A DNA stretch of 64,000 nucleotides from NCBI RefSeq assembly GCF_014646335.1, contig NZ_BMNG01000018.1:161687-225686 (forward strand). Reading direction: 5' to 3'. This DNA comes from Streptomyces lasiicapitis (lineage in GTDB: Bacteria > Actinomycetota > Actinomycetes > Streptomycetales > Streptomycetaceae). The notes under the pieces were generated by a model. It was not told the origin of the DNA and searched no databases. It saw only the letters and a list, made by a program, of their open reading frames with translations. Positions 7,519 through 16,408 of this stretch are shown one piece after another (within the stretch, counting starts at the first letter, position 1; every line of letters begins with the position of its first letter). A program made the translations under genes and the position numbers.

Positions 7519-8364
7519 CTAGTGCGCCCGCAGCCACCGCAGTACGTCGTCCGCGAGGCCCGGCGTCTTCAGGAGCGGGCCGCCGTGCGCCGATCCGGGC
7601 AGGGTGCGCACGGTGATGTCGCGCAGGCCCGATCTGCGCTGGGCGGCGGCGAGTTCGGCGGAGTGCGCGGGCGGCACGAAGTCGCCGACGGAGTGCACGA
7701 GGTACAGGGGCGCGTCGCGCGGGCCCGACGCGTGGGACTTCGCGGCCAGATCGCCCCACCGCTCCCAGCAGACCCGCCCGCCCCGGTCCGGCGAGCATCC
7801 GGCGAGACGTTTCGCCGCCTCCCGCAGCGCCCGCCGCTGCTTCGACGCGCCGGGCCTGCCGCCGTCGGCCCACGCCCGGTACGGCGAGGCGACGGGGGAG
7901 AGGGCGACGACACCGCGTGTGTACGTGACTCCGTCGCCGTACGCCCCCACGCTCACCGCGAGATGCCCGCCCGCCGACGAGCCGAGCAGCAGCGGCCGCC
8001 GGGTGTCCGGGAGGCGGCGGGCGGCGATCCGGCGCAGGGCGGACAGGACGTCGTCGCGCTGGGCGGGCCACACCGCGTCGGACGTGAGGCGGTAGTCGGT
8101 CTCGTACACGGTGAAGCCGCGCGCCGCGAACCAGCGGGCCCAGCCGCTCCAGTCGGTGTCGCGCGCCCAGGAGCCGCCGTGCAGCAGGACGAGGGCGGGG
8201 CCGCGGTCGCCGTACACGGAGATGGTCTGGCGGGGATGCGAGCCGTAAGACAACAACTCGGGGGCGCGGGACGCCTCGGGTTCCGGGGCCGCCTCGGCGG
8301 CGACGCTGGACGAAAGCAGGGAGCCGCACAGGGCCAGGGTCAGCAGCGCTCGGCGCAGGGTCAT
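7519..8364 (-). CDS. Secreted alpha/beta hydrolase (esterase-like)
   Basis: A 281-residue exported hydrolase. The signal peptide is LRRALLTLALCGSLLSSSVAAEA. The oxyanion motif is LLHGGSWARD, the nucleophile elbow LLLGSSAGGHLA, the acid lies near HSVGDFVPP, and the histidine in GSAHGGP, giving a complete Ser-Asp-His triad. The HGG motif places it with the carboxylesterase/BD-FAE/kynurenine formamidase-type group. The ATG at 8364 starts the signal peptide; an upstream in-frame extension lacks a ribosome site. The substrate is unknown, and nothing in the neighbourhood suggests one. Confidence 0.85.
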   Translation of the reverse strand: MTLRRALLTLALCGSLLSSSVAAEAAPEPEASRAPELLSYGSHPRQTISVYGDRGPALVLLHGGSWARDTDWSGWARWFAARGFTVYETDYRLTSDAVWPAQRDDVLSALRRIAARRLPDTRRPLLLGSSAGGHLAVSVGAYGDGVTYTRGVVALSPVASPYRAWADGGRPGASKQRRALREAAKRLAGCSPDRGGRVCWERWGDLAAKSHASGPRDAPLYLVHSVGDFVPPAHSAELAAAQRRSGLRDITVRTLPGSAHGGPLLKTPGLADDVLRWLRAH

Positions 8365-8491
8365 GGGCCGATGGTGCCCCGGCGGGCTCCGGGCCGCCGC
8401 CGCAAACGCCAAGGGCCACCGCACCGGGTGGTGCGGCGGCCCTCAGTTCGTACGAACGGCCTCAGTCGGGCCGTGTGGCGTCAGGCGGGCG

Positions 8492-9982
8492 TCAGTTGAC
8501 GTCGCCCATGAGCGCCTTGACCTTCTTGCGGTACATGTAGACCGCGAGGCCCGCGATGACGGCGAGGGTGGCTTCCATGCCGACCACGCCGGTCTTGTTG
8601 AGGTCGACGCCCGCGGTGGACAGCAGGCTGGTGGTGCAGTCGCCGGCGGTGACGGCGAGGAACCAGACGCCCAGCATCTGCGAGGCGTACTTCTCCGGGG
8701 CCATCTTCGTGGTGACGGACAGGCCGACCGGGGAGACGCACAGTTCACCGATGGTGTGGATGAAGTAGATCGCCACCATCCAGTACGCGCCGACCTTCTC
8801 GCCGTCGGCGGCCATGGTCAGCGGGATCAGGAAGACGAAGAACGAGGCACCGATCAGGACCAGACCGGACGCGAACTTCACGACCGTGCTGGGCTCCTTG
8901 CCGCGGCGGTTCAGCGCCAGCCACATGAAGGCGACCAGCGGGGCCAGGGCCATGATCAGGACCGGGTTGACCGACTGGTACCAGGAGACCGGGAAGTCGA
9001 AGCCGAGGATCGAGGTGTCCGTGGAGTTCTTGCCGAACAGGGCCACGGTGGACGCGCCCTGGTCGTAGATCATCCAGAACACGGCGGCGGCGACGAAGAA
9101 CCAGATGTACGCCGTCATCTTGGACTGCTCGACCTGGTCGAGCTCCTTGTCGCGCTTGATGCGCGCGAGCACCCAGATCGGGATGACCAGACCGGCGATC
9201 GCGATCGGGACCGTCGCCCAGTTCAGGGTGTAGACATCGGTGGCGATGGTGACGCCGTAGAAGACGACCGCGGCGATGACCCACAGCATGGCCTTGCGCA
9301 GCAGGCCCATCAGCTCCGGCTTCTCCACCGGCTTCGGCACGACGCTGCTGCGCTCGCTCAGGTGGCGGCCGCCGAGCAGGAACTGGATCAGGCCGAGGCC
9401 CATGCCGAACGCGGCGAGGGCGAAGCCCAGGTGCCAGTTGACCTTCTCACCGACGGTGCCGATGGCCAGCGGGGCGACGAAGGCGCCCATGTTGATGCCG
9501 ATGTAGAAGAGCGTGAAGCCGCCGTCGCGGCGCGGGTCGTCCGGGCCGTCGTAGAGGTGGCCCACCATCGTGGAGATGTTGGCCTTCAGCAGACCCGAGC
9601 CGATCGCCACGAGGACCAGGCCGAGGTAGAACATCCCCTGGCCGGGCAGCGCCAGCGTGACGTGCCCCGCCATGATCACCAGGGCGGCGATCGTGATCGT
9701 CTTGCGCGGGCCCCACAGGCGGTCCGCGAACCAGCCGCCCGGCATGGCGAGCAGGTACACCATCGCCATGTAGATCGAGAAGATCGCCGTCGCGCTGGCG
9801 GCATCCATGTCCATGCCGCCGGGGGCGACCAGATACAGGGGGAGCAGGGCCTTCATGCCGTAGAAGCTGAAGCGCTCCCACATCTCGGTCATGAAGAGAG
9901 TGGCCAGGCCGCGGGGGTGGCCGAAGAAGGTCTTCTCGGAACCAGGAGTGCTGGCCGAGTCCTTCGTCAGGCTGGACGCCAT
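8492..9982 (-). CDS. Proton-dependent oligopeptide transporter (POT/PTR family MFS)
   Basis: A 496-residue inner-membrane symporter that imports di- and tripeptides with protons. The POT signature ExxER is at residues 33-37 in TEMWERFSFYG, and a second family motif follows (GLLKANISTMVG, ADRLWGPRKT). At least twelve hydrophobic helices can be followed, with a loop between the two six-helix halves. The ATG at 9982 has GAGGA about 8 nt upstream. It is transcribed alone, with a roughly 500-bp divergent region before the two-component system, in which two strong hairpins lie about 210-270 bp upstream of this gene. Confidence 0.93.
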   Translation of the reverse strand: MASSLTKDSASTPGSEKTFFGHPRGLATLFMTEMWERFSFYGMKALLPLYLVAPGGMDMDAASATAIFSIYMAMVYLLAMPGGWFADRLWGPRKTITIAALVIMAGHVTLALPGQGMFYLGLVLVAIGSGLLKANISTMVGHLYDGPDDPRRDGGFTLFYIGINMGAFVAPLAIGTVGEKVNWHLGFALAAFGMGLGLIQFLLGGRHLSERSSVVPKPVEKPELMGLLRKAMLWVIAAVVFYGVTIATDVYTLNWATVPIAIAGLVIPIWVLARIKRDKELDQVEQSKMTAYIWFFVAAAVFWMIYDQGASTVALFGKNSTDTSILGFDFPVSWYQSVNPVLIMALAPLVAFMWLALNRRGKEPSTVVKFASGLVLIGASFFVFLIPLTMAADGEKVGAYWMVAIYFIHTIGELCVSPVGLSVTTKMAPEKYASQMLGVWFLAVTAGDCTTSLLSTAGVDLNKTGVVGMEATLAVIAGLAVYMYRKKVKALMGDVN

Positions 9983-10490
9983 GGGTCGATCCTCGTGGTT
10001 CGGGACGCGCCTGATGGCGGCAGAAGCCGCGGGCGCGCCCGGTGGGGGGCGGTCGGCACCGGCGCCGTTCCGCCCGCCCCCTCGCCTGACGGGGGTTTCG
10101 TTCCGCTGCGCGGAGCCGAGGGGCGGAGACACCGAGATCCACACCCCGGGACGCATCGTCGCGTGCGGGGCCCGACCACAGGTCATTCCTTCCGGGCTGG
10201 TGAACACCAGCCCGCACACAGAAGAGACCTTCAGCGCGTGCGGCCGAAGGTCTTCGAGTGCTGCTACAGGCTTCTCGTCACCATACGCCACGACACTTCG
10301 GCATTTGGAAGGACTTGAGAGATGGATCACAGGTGACGCAGGAACCAACGGCACACATTCCAAGGTGTCTACGAGACCACCCCAAGGATCACATGCCGGA
10401 GGGGTTGACTCCGCTCCCTGGGCCCCGCCCCTGCCCGGGCGTGCGGCGATCACCCCTCGACGCTCGTCCGGCGCGGACTACCATCACCCC
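9983..10490. other. 508-bp divergent intergenic region with two hairpins
   Basis: No gene is supported. Two stable inverted repeats occur: 10193-10202 with 10205-10214, and 10225-10232 with 10246-10253. Read on the minus strand they would lie in the leader or promoter zone of the peptide transporter. The right end (10457-10490) is the promoter of the response regulator. Open frames crossing this region have no ribosome site and low-quality codon use. Confidence 0.6.
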
Positions 10491-10491
10491 A
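10457..10491 (+). promoter_or_regulatory. Promoter for a leaderless response-regulator mRNA
   Basis: TCGACG (10457-10462), a 16-nt spacer and TACCAT (10479-10484) match a vegetative Streptomyces promoter. The -10 ends six bases before the ATG, so transcription would start on or next to the start codon. The absence of a ribosome site agrees with this. Confidence 0.6.
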
Positions 10492-11168
10492 TGACCCGTG
10501 TACTGCTCGCCGAGGACGACGCTTCCATCTCGGAGCCACTGGCCCGCGCCCTGCGCCGCGAGGGCTACGAGGTCGAAGTGCGCGAGGACGGTCCCACCGC
10601 CCTCGACGCGGGGCTGCAGGGCAGCGTGGACCTGGTCGTGCTCGACCTGGGCCTGCCCGGCATGGACGGCCTGGAGGTCGCACGCCGGCTGCGCGCCGAG
10701 GGTCATACGGTGCCGATCCTCATCCTGACCGCCCGCGCCGACGAGGTGGACACGGTGGTCGGGCTCGACGCCGGCGCCGACGACTACGTGACCAAGCCCT
10801 TCCGCCTCGCCGAACTGCTCGCCCGCGTCCGGGCCCTGCTGCGGCGCGGCGCCAGCGAGCCCGCGCAGCCGCCCGCCACGCACGGCGTCCGCATCGACGT
10901 CGAGTCGCACCGGGCCTGGATGGGCGAGGAGGAACTCCAGCTCACGGCAAAGGAGTTCGACCTGCTGCGGGTCCTCGTCCGCGACGCGGGCCGCGTCGTG
11001 ACCCGCGACCAGCTCATGCGCGAGGTCTGGGACACGACCTGGTGGTCCTCCACCAAGACCCTCGACATGCACATCTCCTGGCTCCGCAAGAAGCTCGGCG
11101 ACGACGCGGCGAACCCGCGGTACATCGCCACGGTCCGCGGCGTCGGCTTCCGCTTCGAGAAGAGCTAG
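10491..11168 (+). CDS. OmpR/PhoB-family response regulator
   Basis: A 225-residue two-domain regulator. The receiver domain has the acidic pair EDD at 8-10, the phospho-acceptor Asp52 in VVLDLGLPG and Lys102 in VTKPF. The C-terminal winged helix ends with the usual TVRGVGFRFEKS. It would be phosphorylated by the histidine kinase 106 bp downstream. The ATG at 10491 is chosen because the protein then begins exactly at the receiver domain (TRVLLAEDD). There is no Shine-Dalgarno sequence and a good -10 sits six bases upstream, so it is probably leaderless. The stimulus is unknown. Confidence 0.95.
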   Translation: MTRVLLAEDDASISEPLARALRREGYEVEVREDGPTALDAGLQGSVDLVVLDLGLPGMDGLEVARRLRAEGHTVPILILTARADEVDTVVGLDAGADDYVTKPFRLAELLARVRALLRRGASEPAQPPATHGVRIDVESHRAWMGEEELQLTAKEFDLLRVLVRDAGRVVTRDQLMREVWDTTWWSSTKTLDMHISWLRKKLGDDAANPRYIATVRGVGFRFEKS

Positions 11169-11274
11169 CCCCCGCGGCCCACCCGGAGGGCTCCGCGCAG
11201 CGGCGGGGGCGGCTGTCGTCCCCGCCCCGGGGGACACTGAGGGGGTCCGTCACCCCGCCCGGCCGGAGGGCCCT

Positions 11275-12591
11275 GTGCGTCGTCGTCTCATCAACTCGAC
11301 CCTCGCCGTCGTACTCGTAGTGATCGCCGTCTTCGGCGTCTCGCTGGTGATCGTCGAGACCCGCACGATCAGCAACAGCGCCCAGGAGCGCGTGGACTCC
11401 GAGGCGTTGCGTCTGGCGGGCATCGTCGACAGCCGTCTGCTCAGCGACGAACGCGTCAGCGGTGAGGTGCTGCGCAAGCAGGTCGACACCGACCGCTACG
11501 CCCGCATCGAGATCCCCGGCCGCGCCCCCATCGAGGTCGGCACCCGCCCCACGGGCGACGTGATCCGCGCCACCCGGGACGGCGAGGAGGGCGAGATCGT
11601 CACGGTCGAGGAGCCCCGCACCGCGGTCACCCAGGAGGTCGGCCGCACCCTGCTGATCATCGGCGGCGTTGCCCTCCTCGCGATCGTCGCCGCGGTCCTG
11701 CTCGCCGTACGCCAGGCCAACCGCCTGACCTCCCCCCTCACCGACCTCGCGGAGACCGCCGAACGCCTCGGCTCGGGCGACCCCCGCCCCCGCCACCGCC
11801 GCTACGGCGTCCCGGAGCTGGACCGCGTCGCCGACGTCCTGGACGGCAGCGCCGAGCGGATCGCCCGCATGCTCACCGCCGAGCGCCGCCTCGCGGCCGA
11901 CGCGTCCCACCAGCTCCGCACCCCGCTGACGGCCCTGTCCATGCGCCTGGAGGAGATCACCCTCACCGACGACCTGGACCAGGTGAAGGAGGAGGCCACG
12001 GTCGCCCTCACGCAGGTCGAGCGCCTCACGGACGTCGTCGAGCGGCTGCTCACCAACTCCCGCGACCCCAGCACGGGCTCCGCCGTCACCTTCGACCTGG
12101 ACGAGGTGATCAAGCAGCAGCTGGAGGAGTGGCGCCCGGCCTACCGCAGCGCGGGCCGCGCCATCGTCAGCTCCGGCAAGCGCCATCTGCACGCGGTCGG
12201 CACCCCGGGCGCGGTCGCCCAGGTCCTCGCGGCGCTGATCGAGAACTCCCTCATGCACGGCGGCGGCACCGTCGCCCTGCGCACCCGCGTCACCGGCAAC
12301 CAGGCCGTCGTGGAGGTCACCGACAGCGGTCCGGGCGTGCCCGCAGACCTCGGCGCGCGGATCTTCGAGCGCGCCATCAGCGGCCGCAATTCGACCGGGA
12401 TCGGCCTGGCGGTGGCCCGGGATCTGGCCGAAGCGGACGGGGGCCGCCTGGAGATGCTCCAGGGCAAGCCGCCGGTGTTCGGACTGTTCCTGTCACGTAC
12501 GCCGTCGTACCGGGAAGGCCGGTCCCACGAGTCCTACGAGTCCCACGAGTCCCGCGAAGACACAGACGTGACGGACGAGACGATCCGCTGA
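11275..12591 (+). CDS. Sensor histidine kinase
   Basis: A 438-residue membrane kinase. One transmembrane helix lies at about 9-28, an extracytoplasmic sensor at 29-122, and a second helix at about 123-146 leads into a HAMP domain. The H-box ADASHQLRTPL puts the phospho-histidine at 212. The N-box (ALIENSLMHGG) and G-boxes (VTDSGPGVP, STGIGLAVARDL) complete the ATPase. GGAGGG at 11265-11270 supports the GTG start. The C-terminus carries a short repeated HESYESHES tail with matching repeats in the DNA. It pairs with the regulator upstream. The stop codon lies inside a 23-bp tandem repeat. Confidence 0.93.
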   Translation: MRRRLINSTLAVVLVVIAVFGVSLVIVETRTISNSAQERVDSEALRLAGIVDSRLLSDERVSGEVLRKQVDTDRYARIEIPGRAPIEVGTRPTGDVIRATRDGEEGEIVTVEEPRTAVTQEVGRTLLIIGGVALLAIVAAVLLAVRQANRLTSPLTDLAETAERLGSGDPRPRHRRYGVPELDRVADVLDGSAERIARMLTAERRLAADASHQLRTPLTALSMRLEEITLTDDLDQVKEEATVALTQVERLTDVVERLLTNSRDPSTGSAVTFDLDEVIKQQLEEWRPAYRSAGRAIVSSGKRHLHAVGTPGAVAQVLAALIENSLMHGGGTVALRTRVTGNQAVVEVTDSGPGVPADLGARIFERAISGRNSTGIGLAVARDLAEADGGRLEMLQGKPPVFGLFLSRTPSYREGRSHESYESHESREDTDVTDETIR

Positions 12592-12647
12592 GCCGCCTCA
12601 GTACAGTCCGCTGAGCTTCCTCAGCACAGTCCGCTGAGCCGCCTCAG
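12585..12647. repeat. 23-bp tandem repeat between convergent genes
   Basis: Units at 12585-12607 and 12608-12630 (two or three mismatches) and a partial third at 12631-12647. Each unit has a CTGAG/CTCAG mini-inverted repeat. The kinase stop codon (12589-12591) lies in unit 1 and the stop of the opposing GtrA gene (12644-12646) in unit 3. Confidence 0.9.
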
Positions 12648-13192
12648 CCCGCTCGCCGAGCCCCCGAGCCGCTGCCCGACCGCTCCTCGTCCCGCCCGCG
12701 CTCCCGCTCGCCCTCCGGCCCCTCCAGGAACGATTCCGCATGTGCCACGGCCTCGCGGGCCGGCAGCGTACGGAACACCCAGGTCCGGTAGGACCAGAAG
12801 CGGAACAGGGTCGCGATGCCCATGCCGACGAACTTGAAGACGTTGGACTGCAGCCGGCTGTCCCAGTCGAACCCGTACGTGGCGACGTACAGAACGCCGT
12901 TCTCGATGACCAGGCCGACCGCGCTGAACAGCAGGAAGAGCGTCAGCTCCTTGGTGCGGCCGCTCTTGTCGCGGTCACGGTAGGTGAAGTACCGGAACCC
13001 CACGTAGTTGAAGGCGATCGCGACGACGGTGGCGATGACGCTCGCGCGCACCACCTGCAGATCCGTGAGGTGGCGTACGAGGTTGAACACGGCGAAGTTG
13101 ACCAGCGTTCCGACCGCCCCCACGGCCCCGAACTTGGCTACTTCGCGTGCGAGTTGGTCGAAACGCACCCTCAGTGCGCCGCGCTCCGTCAT
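12644..13192 (-). CDS. GtrA family membrane protein
   Basis: A 182-residue protein with four transmembrane helices. The first is recognisable by KFGAVGAVGTLVNFAVFNL, followed by a helix pair with FNYVGFRYFTYRDR and a last helix ending FRFWSYRTWVFR. GtrA proteins are thought to help move polyprenyl-phosphate-linked sugars across the membrane for glycosylation of wall polymers. The ATG at 13192 gives the usual family length; the frame continues further upstream without a ribosome site. The tail is rich in Glu/Arg/Gly. It neighbours purK as in mycobacteria, where a GtrA gene also sits beside purK (from memory). Confidence 0.88.
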   Translation of the reverse strand: MTERGALRVRFDQLAREVAKFGAVGAVGTLVNFAVFNLVRHLTDLQVVRASVIATVVAIAFNYVGFRYFTYRDRDKSGRTKELTLFLLFSAVGLVIENGVLYVATYGFDWDSRLQSNVFKFVGMGIATLFRFWSYRTWVFRTLPAREAVAHAESFLEGPEGERERGRDEERSGSGSGARRAG

Positions 13193-13435
13193 GGTCGCCC
13201 CAGCCCCCGTCGATGTGAATGGTCCCGCCGACGGGATCGATGTCGAGTCGATGTCGTGCGGTGGTGTGCTGTCGCCGCCTTCGATGTACTCGGTGGTCCG
13301 CCGTTTCGGTCGCGTCAACCCAGCCATGCTAACCAGCGACCTCCGTCGGCGCTCGTGGGCGCTGCCACTCTGTGGCACCGCTGTGACGCCAGTGCACGGA
13401 TCGGGCCGCTCCCGGATGGCCGATACCCTGTGGGT

Positions 13436-14599
13436 GTGACGTTCCCGGTAGTCGGCATGGTCGGCGGGGGGCAGCTCGCTCGTATGACACACGAGGCGGG
13501 CATCCCGCTCGGCATCAGGTTCAAGCTCCTCAGTGACACCCCGCAGGATTCCGCGGCGCAGGTCGTCAGCGATGTCGTCATCGGCGACTACCGCGACCTG
13601 GATACGCTGCGTGACTTCGCGCGGGGCTGCGATGTGATCACTTTCGATCACGAACATGTACCCACCGAGCATCTACGGGCCCTGGAGGCGGACGGCATCC
13701 CCGTGCGCCCGGGGCCCGACGCATTGGTGAACGCCCAGGACAAGGGCGTGATGCGCGCGAAGCTCGACGAGCTCGGCGTGCCCTGCCCGCGCCATCGGAT
13801 CGTGAAGGACCCGGCCGACGTGGCCGCCTTCGCGGCCGAGGGGGTCGCGGCCGGTGACACGGAGAGCGACGGTTTCCCCGTCGTCCTCAAGACCGTGCGC
13901 GGCGGGTACGACGGCAAGGGCGTATGGGTCGTGCGCTCGCCCGAACAGGCCGCCGAGCCGTTCCGCGCGGGCGTCCCGGTGCTCGCCGAGGAGATGGTCG
14001 GCTTCGTACGGGAGCTGGCGGCGAACGTCGTCCGCTCGCCGCACGGCCAGGCCGTGGCGTATCCCGTCGTGGAGTCCCGCCAGGTCGACGGCGTCTGCGA
14101 CACGGTGATCGCGCCCGCCCCCGGCCTCTCCGAGGACCTTGCCGGTCGGGCGCAGGAGCTGGCGCTGCGCGTGGCCAAGGAGCTGGGTGTCGTCGGGCAC
14201 CTCGCCGTCGAGCTGTTCGAGACCCCCGACGGCCGCGTCCTGGTCAACGAACTGGCGATGCGACCGCACAATTCCGGCCACTGGAGCCAGGACGGGGCGA
14301 TCACCTCACAGTTCGCCAACCACGTCCGCGCGGTCCTCGATCTGCCGCTCGGCGACCCGCGCCCGCGCGCGAAGTGGACGGTCATGGCGAACGTCCTCGG
14401 CGGTGACTACCCCGACATGTACGCCGCGTACCTGCACTGCATGGCGCGCGACCCGCAGTTGAAGATCCACATGTACGGCAAGGACGTGAAGCCCGGCCGC
14501 AAGGTCGGCCACGTCAACACCTACGGCGACGACCTTGACGACGTGCTCGAGCGCGCCCGTCACGCGGCCGGCTACCTCAGAGGGACGATCACCGAATGA
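13436..14599 (+). CDS. purK: N5-carboxyaminoimidazole ribonucleotide synthase
   Basis: A 387-residue ATP-grasp enzyme that converts AIR, bicarbonate and ATP to N5-CAIR in purine synthesis. The N-terminus VVGMVGGGQLARM is the family signature. The ATP-grasp core includes VVLKTVRGGYDGKGVWVV and the Mg site ELFETPDGRVLVNELAMRP. The GTG at 13436 is preferred; TACCCT at 13424-13429 lies six bases upstream and there is no ribosome site, so the mRNA may be leaderless. Another in-frame GTG at 13430 is possible. The stop overlaps the purE start as ATGA. Confidence 0.97.
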   Translation: MTFPVVGMVGGGQLARMTHEAGIPLGIRFKLLSDTPQDSAAQVVSDVVIGDYRDLDTLRDFARGCDVITFDHEHVPTEHLRALEADGIPVRPGPDALVNAQDKGVMRAKLDELGVPCPRHRIVKDPADVAAFAAEGVAAGDTESDGFPVVLKTVRGGYDGKGVWVVRSPEQAAEPFRAGVPVLAEEMVGFVRELAANVVRSPHGQAVAYPVVESRQVDGVCDTVIAPAPGLSEDLAGRAQELALRVAKELGVVGHLAVELFETPDGRVLVNELAMRPHNSGHWSQDGAITSQFANHVRAVLDLPLGDPRPRAKWTVMANVLGGDYPDMYAAYLHCMARDPQLKIHMYGKDVKPGRKVGHVNTYGDDLDDVLERARHAAGYLRGTITE

Positions 14600-15129
14600 C
14601 TTCTCCCGTTGTTGGCATCGTCATGGGCTCCGACTCGGACTGGCCCGTCATGGAAGCGGCCGCGAAGGCCCTCGACGAGTTCGAGATCCCCTACGAGGTC
14701 GACGTCGTCTCCGCGCACCGCATGCCGCGCGAGATGATCGCGTACGGCGAGCACGCCGAGGAGCGCGGCCTGAAGGCGATCATCGCGGGCGCGGGCGGCG
14801 CGGCCCATCTGCCCGGCATGCTCGCCTCGGTCACCACGCTGCCGGTGATCGGCGTCCCCGTCCCGCTCAAGTACCTCGACGGCATGGACAGCCTCCTGTC
14901 CATCGTGCAGATGCCCGCGGGCGTGCCCGTCGCGACCGTCTCTGTGGGCGGCGCGCGTAACGCGGGGCTGCTCGCCGCGCGCATGCTCGCGGCGCACGAC
15001 GACGAACTCGCCTCCCGGATGCGGGAGTTCCAGCAGGAGCTGAACGACCAGGCCACGGAGAAGGGCAAGCGCCTTCGCGCCAAGGTCGAAGGCGCGGGTT
15101 CCGGTTTCGGCTTCGGCTCGGGAAAGTGA
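14596..15129 (+). CDS. purE: 5-(carboxyamino)imidazole ribonucleotide mutase
   Basis: A 177-residue class I PurE that rearranges N5-CAIR from PurK into CAIR. The substrate loop is MGSDSDWPVM, the catalytic histidine lies in SAHRMP (His41), and the second signature is AGAGGAAHLPGM. The last 20 residues are Gly/Ser-rich and beyond the usual fold. The ATG overlaps the purK stop, so the two are translationally coupled, and the dipeptidase gene follows four bases after its stop. Confidence 0.97.
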   Translation: MTSPVVGIVMGSDSDWPVMEAAAKALDEFEIPYEVDVVSAHRMPREMIAYGEHAEERGLKAIIAGAGGAAHLPGMLASVTTLPVIGVPVPLKYLDGMDSLLSIVQMPAGVPVATVSVGGARNAGLLAARMLAAHDDELASRMREFQQELNDQATEKGKRLRAKVEGAGSGFGFGSGK

Positions 15130-15133
15130 TCGC

Positions 15134-16348
15134 ATGACCAACGAGCCCGCGGTGACCGCATCGCCCGAGTCCCTCGCCGAAGCCCGCTCCCTGCTCGCCG
15201 AGTTCCCCGTCGTGGACGGTCACAACGACCTGCCGTGGGCGCTGCGCGAGAAGGCCGGGTACGACATCGACCGCCTGGACATCGCCGCCGACCAGACCGG
15301 CAGCCTGCACACGGACATCGCGCGGCTGCGCGCGGGCGGTGTCGGTGCGCAGTTCTGGTCGGTGTACGTCCGCGCGGACATGGCGGGCGACACCGCGGTC
15401 AGCGCGACGCTCGAACAGATCGACTGCGTACGTCAGTTGCTGGCCCGCTACCCCGCGGACCTGCGCGCCGCGCACACCGCGGCCGACATGGAGGCGGCCA
15501 GGAGCGAGGGCCGCATCGCCTCCCTGATGGGCGCCGAGGGCGGCCACTCGATCAACAACTCCCTGGCCACCCTGAGGGCGCTGCACACGCTCGGCGTGCG
15601 CTACATGACGCTCACGCACAACGACAACATCGCCTGGGCCGACTCGGCGACGGACGAGCCCGGCGTCGGCGGGCTCTCCCCGTTCGGCCACGAGGTGGTC
15701 CGGGAGATGAACCGCCTGGGCATGCTGGTGGACCTCTCGCACGTGGCGGCGACGACGATGCGGGCGGCGCTGGACACCTCCGTCGCCCCGGTGATCTTCT
15801 CCCACTCCTCCGCCCGCGCGGTGTGCGACCACCCGCGCAACATCCCGGACGACGTCCTGGAACGCCTGCCCGCGAACGGCGGCGTCGCCATGGCCACCTT
15901 CGTACCGAAGTTCGTGCTCCAGGCGGCGGTCGACTGGACCCTTGCGGCCGACGAGAACATGCGCGCCTACGGCTTCCACCACCTCGACACCACCCCCGAG
16001 GCGATGAAGGTGCACGCGGCCTTCGAGGAGTCGACCCCGCGCCCGATCGCCACCGCCGCCACGGTCGCCGACCACCTCGACCACATGCGCGAGGTCGCCG
16101 GCATCGACCACATCGGCATCGGCGGCGACTACGACGGCACGGCGTTCACACCGTCCGGCCTGGACGACGTCGCCGGCTACCCCAACCTGATCGCGGAACT
16201 CCACACCCGCGGCTGGTCCAAGCCGGACCTCGCCAAACTGACGTGGCACAACGCCGTACGCGTCCTGGCCGCGGCGGAGGACGTGTCCCGCGAGCTCACC
16301 GCGACCCGCGGCCCGTCGATCGCGACACTGGAGCAACTGGACGGCTGA
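15134..16348 (+). CDS. Membrane-dipeptidase-like peptidase, family M19
   Basis: A 404-residue zinc peptidase of the renal-dipeptidase family, which cleaves dipeptides, often with a D-residue at the second position. All metal-site motifs are present: HND in VVDGHNDLPWAL, Glu in MGAEGGHSI, His in LVDLSHVAA, His in FSHSSARAVCDH and Asp in IGIGGDYDG. There is no signal peptide, so it is cytoplasmic. It lies four bases after purE and is probably co-transcribed. A paralogue at 21427-22608 has lost each of these residues. A strong terminator follows. Confidence 0.93.
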   Translation: MTNEPAVTASPESLAEARSLLAEFPVVDGHNDLPWALREKAGYDIDRLDIAADQTGSLHTDIARLRAGGVGAQFWSVYVRADMAGDTAVSATLEQIDCVRQLLARYPADLRAAHTAADMEAARSEGRIASLMGAEGGHSINNSLATLRALHTLGVRYMTLTHNDNIAWADSATDEPGVGGLSPFGHEVVREMNRLGMLVDLSHVAATTMRAALDTSVAPVIFSHSSARAVCDHPRNIPDDVLERLPANGGVAMATFVPKFVLQAAVDWTLAADENMRAYGFHHLDTTPEAMKVHAAFEESTPRPIATAATVADHLDHMREVAGIDHIGIGGDYDGTAFTPSGLDDVAGYPNLIAELHTRGWSKPDLAKLTWHNAVRVLAAAEDVSRELTATRGPSIATLEQLDG

Positions 16349-16366
16349 CGCCGACTCAGCTTGCTT

Positions 16367-16400
16367 GCGGGGCGCGGCTGTTGGGGCCGCGCCCCGCTTT
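16367..16400 (+). terminator. Terminator of the purK-purE-dipeptidase operon
   Basis: Perfect 12-bp stem (16367-16378 with 16386-16397), 7-nt loop, followed by TTT. It starts 18 bp after the dipeptidase stop. Confidence 0.9.
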
Positions 16401-16408
16401 CGTGCCGA

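Noticed and set aside
9891..10490. A 200-codon N-terminal extension of the response regulator
   Set aside because: The extension lacks homology and a ribosome site, while a promoter lies directly before the ATG at 10491.
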